A DNA stretch of 64,000 nucleotides from Aquabacterium sp. (GTDB taxonomy: Bacteria > Pseudomonadota > Gammaproteobacteria > Burkholderiales > Burkholderiaceae_C): contig NZ_JACRAH010000001.1 in NCBI RefSeq assembly GCF_016234775.1, positions 1-64,000 of the forward strand, written 5' to 3'. Both the position numbers and the translations under genes were made by a program. The notes under the pieces are model-generated. The model was not told the origin of the DNA. It made no database searches and was given only the letters and a program-made list of their open reading frames with translations. Of this stretch, positions 9,170-17,450 are shown in pieces (position 1 is the stretch's first letter; each line of letters opens with the position of its first letter).

Positions 9170-11097
9170 TGGAAGAGTGGGTTGGCCAATGGTGGCACCG
9201 CATCGTCACGCGGCTGGCAGATCGCCAGTATCCGCAGGCGGCCGTGCGCCTGGAGGACATGAGCGGGCAACTGGCTGTGGTCTTTCGGGCCATGGGTGGC
9301 TTGCCGCAATGGCGCCTGGCATCGGCCGCTGAGCGGCGGCATGCCGGGCCGCGTGGCCTGATGCAGAAGCTCGCGGGCAATGGCGAGCGTTTTGCAACGC
9401 CCACGCTGGATGCCGAGACCCTGGCCCTGCCGCCGGTTCTGGCCATCTTCGAGCAGACTGAGCTCAATCGGGCGCTGTACCTGTGGCTGGCAGGGCAAGG
9501 CGCCATGCGTTTGCAGCTGGCGGCGTGTGAAGACCCCTGTGAAGAGCCCGCCAGAACGGGGTGGATCCAGGGCAATCTGCTGGCCACGTCGGCGCTGTTG
9601 GCCCAGTATCCTGGCTGGCGGGCGCGCTATCACCGCCTGGTCGAGCAGCACCTGGCGCAACGTCCCTACCCCGATGGCTTGAAGGGGCGCCAGGCCGTTT
9701 GCGAGCGTGCTGTGCAATCGGCGCTCAGGCAATCTATCGGGCTGTCTACCGGGCAGCCGCTTGTTGGTGAGGGCGCCAGCAACGCCCCTGTGGACGCCGA
9801 CCCCGCCGTGCGCTCAGAGGAAGTCGCACCCGTCTGCCTGTGGGTGGATGTGTCGCTGGCTCAGGCGGCCATGCAGGCGCGCGCTCGCGAGGAGCAAGCC
9901 AGAGACGGCCAGGGCGAGCAAGCGCCCAAGCCCACCGACGGAGCCCGGCGGCGCGCCAAGCAGACGACCGAGTCGCATGAACGGCATGCCTTGATGATGT
10001 TCTTCCGCGCGGAGTCCTTGCTGTCGTGGACGGAGTTCGTGCGCGTCAACCGCCAGACCGATGACGACCCTGTCGAAGACGCCAAACAAATTGCCAATGA
10101 CATGGACACCTTGTCCGTGGCGCCTGGTGGGCAGACGCTGGCCTCGCGTGTGCGTTTCGATCTGGACTTGCCCAGCGCCGCAGCGGATGACCAGGTGATC
10201 GCCCAAGGCATCTTGCTGCCTGAGTGGGACCACCGCAAGGCCAGCCTCCTGCCGGACCATTGCGCCGTGCAATTGCTCATGCCCACGGTGGTGGCGCCAT
10301 GGCAAGTGCCTGCGAGCTTGCGCACAATGGCCTCGCGCATGCGCCGGCGCTTGGAGAGCCTGCGTGCCATGCCGCGTTGGCAGGGCGGGCACACCAGCGG
10401 CGAGCGGCTGGACATGGATGCCTGGGTGCGCTGGCAGGCCGAGTCTCGTTCAGATGGGGGCGACTTGGCCACCTTGAGCGAGCCTCGCGTGTTCGCCCGC
10501 CCACAGCGCAGCGAGCGCAGCCTGGCCACCTTGCTGCTGGCCGACCTGTCCTTGTCCACCGATGCGTGGGCGTCGCAGGATGCGCGTGTCATCGACGTGA
10601 TCCGTGATGCGCTCTATGTGTTCGGGCAGGCCATGGAAGGGCTGGGCGACCCGTTCGAGATGCTGGGCTTCAGTTCCGTCAAGCGCCACAACGTGCGGGT
10701 GCATGCGCTCAAGCGTTTCAACGAGCCCTGGGGCCCGGCCACGCGTGACAGGGTGGGGGCCATCAAGCCTGGTTACTACACCCGCATGGGCGCAGCGGTT
10801 CGCTTCGCCACCAGGCAACTGTCCCTGAGGACCGAAAAGCAAAGGCTGCTGCTGCTGCTCACGGACGGCAAGCCCAATGACCTGGACCACTACGAAGGCC
10901 GCTTTGGCCTGGAGGACACCCGCCATGCCGTGCAGGCGGCGCGGGCGGCAGGGCTGCATCCGTTTTGCATCACCATCGATGAGCAGGCGGCCGACTACTT
11001 GCCGTATCTGTTTGGTCAGCAGGGCTATGCGCTGGTTCACAAGCCTCAAGACCTGATCGCGCGGCTCACGCAGATCGTGGGCCAGTTGTCCAGGTAA
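9169..11097 (+). CDS. norD: Nor activation protein NorD (von Willebrand factor A domain)
   Basis: 642-residue partner of NorQ. A strong AAGGAGGTG site and a TGATG overlap with the preceding gene fix the ATG at 9169. The C-terminal VWA domain contains the MIDAS motif DLSLS (D459, S461, S463) and LLTDGKPND further on; the N-terminal 400 residues are the NorD-specific region. A highly charged stretch (about 245-270) separates the halves. NorD recruits the NorQ ATPase to the NorCB complex. It ends the nor unit; no clear terminator follows. Confidence 0.94.
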   Translation: MEEWVGQWWHRIVTRLADRQYPQAAVRLEDMSGQLAVVFRAMGGLPQWRLASAAERRHAGPRGLMQKLAGNGERFATPTLDAETLALPPVLAIFEQTELNRALYLWLAGQGAMRLQLAACEDPCEEPARTGWIQGNLLATSALLAQYPGWRARYHRLVEQHLAQRPYPDGLKGRQAVCERAVQSALRQSIGLSTGQPLVGEGASNAPVDADPAVRSEEVAPVCLWVDVSLAQAAMQARAREEQARDGQGEQAPKPTDGARRRAKQTTESHERHALMMFFRAESLLSWTEFVRVNRQTDDDPVEDAKQIANDMDTLSVAPGGQTLASRVRFDLDLPSAAADDQVIAQGILLPEWDHRKASLLPDHCAVQLLMPTVVAPWQVPASLRTMASRMRRRLESLRAMPRWQGGHTSGERLDMDAWVRWQAESRSDGGDLATLSEPRVFARPQRSERSLATLLLADLSLSTDAWASQDARVIDVIRDALYVFGQAMEGLGDPFEMLGFSSVKRHNVRVHALKRFNEPWGPATRDRVGAIKPGYYTRMGAAVRFATRQLSLRTEKQRLLLLLTDGKPNDLDHYEGRFGLEDTRHAVQAARAAGLHPFCITIDEQAADYLPYLFGQQGYALVHKPQDLIARLTQIVGQLSR

Positions 11098-11259
11098 GCC
11101 GCGGGATCGTTCGGGTGATCCCCTGAACAAGGGGCAATGCGCTTGATCGTCTGAGGGAAATCACTGCGGGGTGCTTTAACGCTGTTCGTTAGCATTCCCC
11201 TGGAGGCGGCATGGTCATGGGTGACCGCCCTTTGCAGTACGACCACCGAAGAGAACCGG

Positions 11260-12411
11260 ATGAAGACGTCCCTCGCTGAACACACCGCACAGGCCAGCGC
11301 ACAAAGAGAAGCGCTTTACGACCAGATCGAAGCCGAGTTCCAGGCCATCAGGCAGCGCTACCGCGATCAACTCGGCCCGCAGGATGTGGCCTACATCAAG
11401 GGCTTGCGCCGCACCTCGCGGTGGTCGGAGTTAGTGGGGCGCGGCCTGCTGTGGGTCAGCCATGACCCCATCACCTTTGCCCTGGGCGTGGCCTTCACCT
11501 GGCTGCACCGCAATCTGGAGTCCATCGAGATCGGCCACAACGTGCTGCATGGTCAGTACGACTACTTCCCAGAGATCCCGCAGTTCCACTCGCACAACTT
11601 CAAATGGAAGGCCCCGGTGGATGAAGAGGGCTGGCGCCGGGAGCACAACGGGCAGCACCATGTGCACACCAATGTCTACGAGATGGACCCGGACCTCAAT
11701 CACGGCATCCTGCGCATGAACGACAAGCAGCCCTGGAACAGCTACCACCGCTGGCAGTTGCCCATGTACCTGCTCATCGCCTACCCGATCGTGCTGTACG
11801 GCTTCAACCAGCAGAACCTGGGTTTTCGGCAGGACTACCGTGCGCGCAAGTTCCCGCTGGGCAATGAAGGTTATGCGCCGGTGTTCCCTGGTGGTGAAGC
11901 GGCCTCTCTCAAGCGTCGCCACTGGCTGTCGGTCGGGCGGGTGCTGTTCAAGGAGTACCTGCTGTTGCCGCTGCTGGCGCTGGCCACGGGCTACTCCTTC
12001 TTCAATGTGATGCTGGGCAACATGCTGGTGGATGGGCTGAACAACTACTGGGTCAGCCTGACCATCCAGGCCACCCACCTGACCGAGCCTTTGCAGCCTG
12101 ACGATGCGCTGGCGCACAAGGGGCGCTGGTATCTGTCGCAACTGGACTCGACGGTGAACTTCAAGGGCAGCCGCCGCATGAGCATCCTGTGGGGGCACTT
12201 GAACTACCAGATCGAGCATCACCTCTTTCCGGACGTGCCCTCCCGTCACTACCCGGACATGGCCAGGGAGGTCAAACAGGTGTGCGCCAAGTACGGCCTG
12301 GCCTACAAGTGCAACCCAAGCTGGGGCGTGGCCATCCGCAACTACCTGGGCGCCATGTGGCGCTACTCGTTCCCGCCCAAGGCGGCCGTGGCGGACAGGC
12401 AGGCCGCCTGA
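11260..12411 (+). CDS. Membrane fatty acid desaturase family protein
   Basis: 383 residues with the three histidine boxes of membrane di-iron desaturases: GHNVLH near residue 90, EHNGQHHVH near 130 and QIEHHLFPD near 315. The first box comes after a hydrophobic stretch and the last is of the QxxHH type seen in front-end-like desaturases. These enzymes need O2, which is odd beside denitrification genes. I chose the ATG at 11260, since the only upstream extension starts with GTG. The 162-bp gap after norD shows small hairpins (GGGATC at 11103-11108 with GATCCC at 11117-11122) but no full terminator and no Fnr-type box. The 3' end overlaps the convergent hemerythrin gene by 49 bases. Confidence 0.85.
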   Translation: MKTSLAEHTAQASAQREALYDQIEAEFQAIRQRYRDQLGPQDVAYIKGLRRTSRWSELVGRGLLWVSHDPITFALGVAFTWLHRNLESIEIGHNVLHGQYDYFPEIPQFHSHNFKWKAPVDEEGWRREHNGQHHVHTNVYEMDPDLNHGILRMNDKQPWNSYHRWQLPMYLLIAYPIVLYGFNQQNLGFRQDYRARKFPLGNEGYAPVFPGGEAASLKRRHWLSVGRVLFKEYLLLPLLALATGYSFFNVMLGNMLVDGLNNYWVSLTIQATHLTEPLQPDDALAHKGRWYLSQLDSTVNFKGSRRMSILWGHLNYQIEHHLFPDVPSRHYPDMAREVKQVCAKYGLAYKCNPSWGVAIRNYLGAMWRYSFPPKAAVADRQAA

Positions 12412-12833
12412 TCGATGTCGGTGCGTGCCCACTTGCTGCGTGGCAGGAGGTATTCACGCAACTTGCGGTCTGATCGGCGGATGTGCAGGGACAACCAGTC
12501 GCGCAGCAGCGATGAGAGCTGGGCCGCCGTCGCGATGCTGCCCATCTCGTAGCGGCTTTGCAATGCCGCCAGATCGGCCATGAACTGGCGGTGAAGCTGC
12601 TGGTGGCCGGCCAGATGCGGGAAGTGCACGCAGGCCATGACCTGCTCCTCTCGCTGGAAGTGCTCCTGGGTGTAGGCCGTCAGGGCCTGGAGCAGGCGGC
12701 CAACGACCTCCTGGCCGCAGCCCTGGCTGGTGGCCGTGTGCAAGGTGTTGACCAATTCGATCAGATGCCGGTGATCCTGGTCGATCAGACCTTGGTCGAT
12801 CACGAGGTCATCGGCCCATTCGAAATACGCCAT
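12363..12833 (-). CDS. Bacteriohemerythrin
   Basis: 156 residues; four-helix-bundle di-iron protein that reversibly binds O2 (and can bind NO). The ligand set is complete: H21 in DQDHRHL, H58 and E62 in EHFQREE, H77 and H81 in GHQQLH, H117 and D122 in HIRRSD. It follows the chemoreceptor gene by nine bases on the same strand, so the two probably form an operon. The C-terminal 15 residues overlap the end of the desaturase gene in antisense and are not part of the domain. Confidence 0.93.
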   Translation of the reverse strand: MAYFEWADDLVIDQGLIDQDHRHLIELVNTLHTATSQGCGQEVVGRLLQALTAYTQEHFQREEQVMACVHFPHLAGHQQLHRQFMADLAALQSRYEMGSIATAAQLSSLLRDWLSLHIRRSDRKLREYLLPRSKWARTDIDQAACLSATAALGGNE

Positions 12834-12842
12834 GTCGGCTCC

Positions 12843-14432
12843 TCATGCTGCTTTAAGCAGTCGGGCATCTTCCAGTTTGAAGACGTTCACGGACTCAACC
12901 AGCGATCTGGCCTGATGTTCCAGAGACTGGGCCGCTGCTGCAGCCTGCTCGACCAAGGCGGCATTGCCTTGCGTGACCTGGTCCATCTGTCCCATGGCCT
13001 GGCTGATCTGGCTGATGCCGGCGGACTGATCCTGAGCGGCCTCGGTGAGGTCACCCATGATGTCGGCCACGCGGCGCACGCTGACCACGATCTCGTCCAT
13101 GGTGCTGCCGGCCTGCTCGACCAGGCGGCAACCTTGCTGCACATTGCCCACCGATGTCTCGATCAGGGACTTGATCTCTTTGGCGGCCTCTGCCGAGCGG
13201 CCCGCCAGGCTGCGGACCTCGGAAGCCACCACGGCGAAGCCGCGCCCTTGTTCGCCGGCCCGTGCGGCCTCGACCGCGGCGTTGAGCGCCAGGATGTTGG
13301 TCTGGAAGGCAATGCCATCGATCAGTCCAATGATGTCGGCGATCTTGCTGGACGAGTCGTTGATGGCCTCCATGGTGTGCACCACCTGTGAGACGACCCC
13401 TCCGCCCTTGAGCGCCACATCGGCCGCCGACGAGGCAATCTGGTTGGCGTAGCGCCCGCTTTCCATGTTCTGCTGCACGGTGGCGGTGAGTTGCTCCAGC
13501 GAGGCGGCAATCTCCTGCAGCGAGCTGGCTTGCTCTTCTGTGCGTTGGGAGAGGTCCAGGTTGCCGCTGGCGATCTCGCTGGTGGCCGTGGAGATGGTGT
13601 CAGAGCCCTGGCGCACATGGCTGACGATCTGGGTGAGGCTGCCATTCATGTCCTGCAGGGCGCGCAGCAAGCGGGCCAGCTCATCGTGCCCCTGCACGTC
13701 GACCTGCGAGCTCAGGTCGCCTGCAGCCACGCGCTGTGCGAGGTCAACGGCCTGGTTCAAGGGCCGCGTGATGGAGCGCGAGATCATGCGGGCCGCCACG
13801 ATGCCGGTCAGCACGCCCAAGACGGCCAGCGTGTACATCAGGGTCTGCGCCTTTTGGATGCGGGCCTGGGCCTCGGCATTGCCATCGGTGACGATCTGTT
13901 TTTGCAGTTCGCTCAGCGCGGCGATGGGGGCCTGCAAGTCATCAATGGCCGCCAGCGTTTCGGAGTTCATCACCGCGGTGGCCTGATCGCGCTGGCCATC
14001 GGCCACCAGCTTGCGGACCTTCGTGAACGAAGCCACGAAGTGCTGGCGCTTGCCTTTGATGTCTGCGAGCAGGGCGCGGCCCTTGGGCAGGTAGACCAGG
14101 TGGTCCAGGGTGGCCATGGCCTCGTCGATCAGGCGCTTGTTCTGGTCAATCGACTGGTTGATCTTGCTGATCTGGCCGGCATCGTTCGTGATGAGCAAGG
14201 CCATGGTCAGCCTCGCGTTGGTACGCGTGGTGGCATTGATCAAGTTGGCAGCTTCCGCTTTGCGCCAGTCCTGCTCGATGATGCGTTCGTTGATGCGGCT
14301 GATGCCGTTGAACTGATGTGCGGCAATCAAGGTTGCCAGGGCCAGCATGGCCAGCAGAAGGCCAAAACCAAGGGCAAGTCGCTGCCCGATGCTCAAAGAA
14401 ACGCGTTTCACTTGTGTGCCTCGTTGGGTCAT
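12843..14432 (-). CDS. Methyl-accepting chemotaxis protein
   Basis: 529 residues from the ATG at 14432. The frame stays open to 14537, but the start chosen gives a normal N-terminus with a transmembrane helix at about 13-32. Then follow a four-helix-bundle periplasmic ligand domain (about 35-185), a second helix (about 188-208), a HAMP domain, and a long signalling coiled coil with the hairpin tip (FQTNILALNAAVEAARAGEQ). There is no C-terminal NWETF-type tether pentapeptide. It precedes bacteriohemerythrin in the same operon, which suggests taxis toward or away from O2 or NO; that link is inference. Confidence 0.92.
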   Translation of the reverse strand: MTQRGTQVKRVSLSIGQRLALGFGLLLAMLALATLIAAHQFNGISRINERIIEQDWRKAEAANLINATTRTNARLTMALLITNDAGQISKINQSIDQNKRLIDEAMATLDHLVYLPKGRALLADIKGKRQHFVASFTKVRKLVADGQRDQATAVMNSETLAAIDDLQAPIAALSELQKQIVTDGNAEAQARIQKAQTLMYTLAVLGVLTGIVAARMISRSITRPLNQAVDLAQRVAAGDLSSQVDVQGHDELARLLRALQDMNGSLTQIVSHVRQGSDTISTATSEIASGNLDLSQRTEEQASSLQEIAASLEQLTATVQQNMESGRYANQIASSAADVALKGGGVVSQVVHTMEAINDSSSKIADIIGLIDGIAFQTNILALNAAVEAARAGEQGRGFAVVASEVRSLAGRSAEAAKEIKSLIETSVGNVQQGCRLVEQAGSTMDEIVVSVRRVADIMGDLTEAAQDQSAGISQISQAMGQMDQVTQGNAALVEQAAAAAQSLEHQARSLVESVNVFKLEDARLLKAA

Positions 14433-14533
14433 GTTCTGCGGGGCGAGCCCCTGATGCGCGCCGTGTCGGTGCGCCATGGCAGGCATGATCGGTGCGATGG
14501 CTGACCCCAATGAGGGTAGGGGCAGGGCGTACG

Positions 14534-15043
14534 TCACACTTGAGGCGAGGCCTGGCCTTGAACTTGATCTGCCTCAACTTGCCGTTCGCCCGCGCAACGG
14601 CATGGGCCGCTGCCGCCGCAGCCACCACCCGTTGAGGCGTGGTTCGCTTGTGCATGCAAGTCGTTCATCGATTGGGCCTGTGCTTTCACCTGCTGGAGCA
14701 GGGCCTCGGCCTGCGCCTTGTCGAAGTCGGCGTGGTAGGCCTTGTTCACCCCTTGCTGACCCAACTGCAGGTGCGCCGTGGCCTTGACCTGGTGCTGTGC
14801 CAGCGAGGCTTTCACGCAGCTCAGCGCACAGCCGTCAATCGCCAGGATCGGCCGGCCCTGCTGCACGGCGTCTTGCAGCTTGCGCACCAGGCTGGGCACA
14901 CGGCCACCGACACCGGCAATGCAGGACATCTCGGCATCGCCCTCTCTGTCCAGCCTGACCGCCAGATGGTTGGCCAACTGGGCCGCGCTGGAGCAGCCGG
15001 AGCAGGCGTAGACCAGGGCGAGGTGCGCGGTGTCTCGGGGCAT
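14534..15043 (-). CDS. DGC-domain putative zinc-binding protein
   Basis: 169 residues. An AAGGAG site sits directly upstream of the ATG at 15043. The N-terminal part shows YACSGCSSAAQLAN, then CIAGVGG and DGCALSCVK, the cysteine pattern of the DGC (putative zinc-binding) family. The C-terminus ends in a Gly/Cys/His-rich tail with GGGCGGSGPCRC, suggesting an extra metal site. Third gene of the sufT-nnrS-like-DGC operon, 11 bases after the membrane gene. Function unknown; a metal or thiol role in nitrosative stress is inferred from neighbours only. Confidence 0.75.
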   Translation of the reverse strand: MPRDTAHLALVYACSGCSSAAQLANHLAVRLDREGDAEMSCIAGVGGRVPSLVRKLQDAVQQGRPILAIDGCALSCVKASLAQHQVKATAHLQLGQQGVNKAYHADFDKAQAEALLQQVKAQAQSMNDLHAQANHASTGGGCGGSGPCRCAGERQVEADQVQGQASPQV

Positions 15044-15054
15044 GTGGAACTCCT

Positions 15055-16146
15055 TCAGGGATGGCGTTGGCGCCAGGACCACGCGGCGCTGACCACGGTC
15101 AAGGCAAAGGCCGCGATGGCCACGGCATTGAGCGTGCTGCCCAGGGCCAGCCAGGTTGCATTGTTGTGGCCGGCCAGAAGACGCCAAAGGACAGAGGCAT
15201 GCAGCAGCGCCAGAGGCAGGTAAAAACGTGCATCGAAGTGCAGCTTGATGCGAGCCACGGCAGGCAGGATGACCGGTGCGTGCCCCATCACCATGCTCAC
15301 GATGAAGCCCAGGCCGAGTGCGTGCAGGGCCGCGTCGCGTGTGGCCAGCCCCATGCTCATCCCCACCCAGCACAAGCCGGATACGCCCAGCCAGACGTAG
15401 CCAAGCAGCAGGCAGGCTGCCATATAGCGGCTCAGCCCCTCCGCCTTGATCGTGTGGCGGGCGATGTCAAAGCTGATCAACCAGCCTGACAGTGCCACCA
15501 ACCCAAGGCCCCACAACAGCAAGGCAGCCTGGTCCTGCCATTCGGCCAGGACGATGCCGGCCAGCAGCAGTGCCAGGCACACACCCAGCAAAGGGCGTGA
15601 CCATGAGCGCACTCGCATCAGCCGGGTCATCTCCAGCCGTTCGGCCGCGATGGTCAGCACCAGAAAGCCCAGCCACGCCAGCAGCGTGCCGTTGGCCAGG
15701 CCATGGTGGGCGAAGCGCACATTGCCCAGCAGCCAGATCAGGGCCGACACCAGCAGCAAGCAGGTGTGGAGCGCTGTCTGGCGGCCGACGATGAACACAT
15801 TGACCAGCACGAACACCACGCTGGCCAACACCATCATCAGCACGCCCAGTGACGCCAGCCCCGACATCAGGCAGACACCGCCCAGCGCCGACGCCAGTGG
15901 CGCCAGGAAGGCCCACGGCGCATGCAGCGCCACGGCGCGTTCAATGCCGATGACTGTGCCCAGAAAGCCACAGACCATCAAGGCGGCGTGCAGGCTGGCC
16001 GCTGGCAGCACCCAGTTTGCTGGCAGCCACCCGATGACGGGCACGCCGGCCCGCATCAAACCGCCGGCTATGCCGGTGAGCAGGCTGAAAGCCACCAGCG
16101 CGATCATGGCGGGGCGAGCCCAGGTCAACATGGAACTGCTGCGCAT
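15055..16146 (-). CDS. NnrS-like polytopic membrane protein
   Basis: 363 residues, about ten hydrophobic helices, almost no soluble domain. Features shared in kind with NnrS include conserved His-rich loops (GHAPVILPAVARIKLHFD and RFAHHGLANG). It is clearly different from the more typical NnrS encoded at 19831. NnrS proteins are haem/copper membrane proteins linked to NO stress; this may be a divergent relative. A GAGG element precedes the ATG at 16146. It lies seven bases after the SufT-like gene. Confidence 0.65.
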   Translation of the reverse strand: MRSSSMLTWARPAMIALVAFSLLTGIAGGLMRAGVPVIGWLPANWVLPAASLHAALMVCGFLGTVIGIERAVALHAPWAFLAPLASALGGVCLMSGLASLGVLMMVLASVVFVLVNVFIVGRQTALHTCLLLVSALIWLLGNVRFAHHGLANGTLLAWLGFLVLTIAAERLEMTRLMRVRSWSRPLLGVCLALLLAGIVLAEWQDQAALLLWGLGLVALSGWLISFDIARHTIKAEGLSRYMAACLLLGYVWLGVSGLCWVGMSMGLATRDAALHALGLGFIVSMVMGHAPVILPAVARIKLHFDARFYLPLALLHASVLWRLLAGHNNATWLALGSTLNAVAIAAFALTVVSAAWSWRQRHP

Positions 16147-16153
16147 CGACCCC

Positions 16154-16489
16154 TCACCAGTGCATGATGCGTCGTGCGTTGGCGCTCATGCGCTCGGGCG
16201 TCCAGGGGGGCTCCCACACCAGCTCCACCTCGATGGCCGTCTCCATGGGCAGGATCTGCTCCAGCTCGGCTTGCACCTCGTCGATCAGCATGTCGGTCAC
16301 GGGGCACGCGGCCGAGGTCATGGTCATGCGCACATGCACCTTCGCCTGGCTCACGTCCACGCCATAGATCAGCCCGACATCCACGATGGACAGGGACACC
16401 TCGGGGTCGACCACATGGCGCAGGGCCTTGGTGATGGACTCGCGCCAGATGTCCTCGCCGGTGAATGGGATGTTGCTGCTGTCAGTCAT
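16154..16489 (-). CDS. SufT/MIP18-family (DUF59) iron-sulfur assembly factor
   Basis: 111 residues. The DUF59 core is clear: VVDPEVSLSIVDVGLIYGV, then MTMTSAACPVTDML with the single reactive Cys, and ELVWEPPWTPERMS at the C-terminus. Family members help assemble or repair Fe-S clusters (SufT) or form part of phenylacetate oxygenase (PaaD); lack of other paa genes favours the former. It is the first gene of a three-gene operon divergent to dnr2. A hybrid Dnr-type box lies upstream at 16565-16578. A role in repairing NO-damaged clusters is a reasonable inference. Confidence 0.85.
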   Translation of the reverse strand: MTDSSNIPFTGEDIWRESITKALRHVVDPEVSLSIVDVGLIYGVDVSQAKVHVRMTMTSAACPVTDMLIDEVQAELEQILPMETAIEVELVWEPPWTPERMSANARRIMHW

Positions 16490-16564
16490 GAAGAAATCCG
16501 TTGTGCGCGCGGAGCAGTCATGTTAAAAAATAAAAAAGCCCTTTGGTCGAGTTAGTCAGGGCAG

Positions 16565-16578
16565 TTGCGGTGTGTCAA
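16565..16578. promoter_or_regulatory. Hybrid Fnr/Dnr-type box upstream of sufT-nnrS-like-DGC
   Basis: Reads TTGCGGTGTGTCAA on the plus strand: a TTGCG half, four bases, a GTCAA half. This is the same hybrid layout as the dnr1 box (TTGCG-N4-ATCAA). It lies 76 bases upstream of the SufT-like start; no convincing -10 sits at the canonical distance, so it could act from farther upstream or on dnr2. Confidence 0.5.
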
Positions 16579-16660
16579 GTGGTTTTTCCTGGGCGTCATT
16601 CGACGGGTCTACTCCTTTCGGACTAGGGCGCCACAAGCCCGTATCGGTCGACTGGTGGAC

Positions 16661-16703
16661 TTTGCGCTAACGCAAATCCACGGAGGCTGCGTGTTTCCAG
16701 AAT
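16661..16703 (+). promoter_or_regulatory. TTGCG-N4-CGCAA palindrome and promoter of dnr2
   Basis: TTTGCG-CTAA-CGCAAA (16661-16676) is a perfect 16-bp palindrome with the Fnr-family 5-4-5 core, of the TTGCG flavour reported for NnrR-type regulators. CAGAAT at 16698-16703 lies 29.5 bases from the box centre, exactly as for dnr1. Predicted start near 16710, 29 bases before the dnr2 ATG. Confidence 0.68.
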
Positions 16704-16738
16704 TCCCGCCAATCGTTGATCAAGCAGGAGTCCATTAC

Positions 16739-17437
16739 ATGCATCCCACGAGTCTGGACATCCCCAGTTATCTGTCTGTCTTGCCTTTGTTCCACGAGAT
16801 GCGCCCTGCGGAGTTGGGGCGCATTGCCGAGTCGGCCGTGCTCAGGCGTTGCGAGCGCGGCGACGAAATCTTCCGCGTCGGTGAGGTCTGCGACGGCTTT
16901 CATGTGGTGATGGGCGGGCAGGTCAAGCTGTATGCCTTGTCACCCAGCGGTCATGAAAAAGTCATAGAGATCATCAGCCCGGGCAACTCTTTTGCCGAAG
17001 CGCTGATGTTCACGGGCAAGCCCTACATCGTGAACGCCCAGTCCTTGTGCGACAGCCTGATCCTGACGGTCAAGAAGCAGGCCGTGATGGACGAGATCGC
17101 GCACGATACGCGGTTTGCCTTGCGCATGCTGGCCGGTATCTCCAGGCGCCTGCATGGCCTGGTGCAGGATGTCGAGTCGGCCGCCTTGCACTCGGGCATC
17201 CAGCGGGTGATTGGCTACCTGCTGCGCGACCAATGCCTGGAAGACGTGGTGCCCGGGCAGACCACGACCGTGTCCTTGCCCGTCAGCAAGGCGACGATCG
17301 CTTCGCTGCTGTCATTGACCCCCGAGTATTTCTCGCGCGTGTTGCGCGAGCTGGAAGACGGTGGCTTCATCACCATTGACCGCCGTGACATCCGCATCCT
17401 GGATGTGCAGGGCTTGTCGCGCTATCACCTGCAGTAA
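16739..17437 (+). CDS. Crp/Fnr-family regulator, Dnr/Nnr type (second copy)
   Basis: 232 residues, same architecture as the regulator at 4635: sensor beta-roll (about 15-130), long dimer helix, winged helix with SLTPEYFSRVLREL as recognition region. No Fnr-type N-terminal cysteines. The ATG at 16739 has AGGAG at 16726-16730; the frame extends upstream without a better start. First gene of an apparent operon with ubiU (13-base gap), ubiV, ubiT and nnrS. The two paralogues differ in DNA-recognition flanks and sit behind different palindromes, so they may divide the regulon. Confidence 0.9.
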   Translation: MHPTSLDIPSYLSVLPLFHEMRPAELGRIAESAVLRRCERGDEIFRVGEVCDGFHVVMGGQVKLYALSPSGHEKVIEIISPGNSFAEALMFTGKPYIVNAQSLCDSLILTVKKQAVMDEIAHDTRFALRMLAGISRRLHGLVQDVESAALHSGIQRVIGYLLRDQCLEDVVPGQTTTVSLPVSKATIASLLSLTPEYFSRVLRELEDGGFITIDRRDIRILDVQGLSRYHLQ

Positions 17438-17450
17438 ACAAAGGCAGCAC

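Noticed and set aside
11142..11155. TTGATCGTCTGAGG upstream of the desaturase as an Fnr box
   Set aside because: Only the left half-site matches; the right half is unlike ATCAA.
16716..16723. TTGATCAA next to the dnr2 start as another Fnr box
   Set aside because: It lacks the four-base spacer between half-sites and lies downstream of the predicted transcript start.
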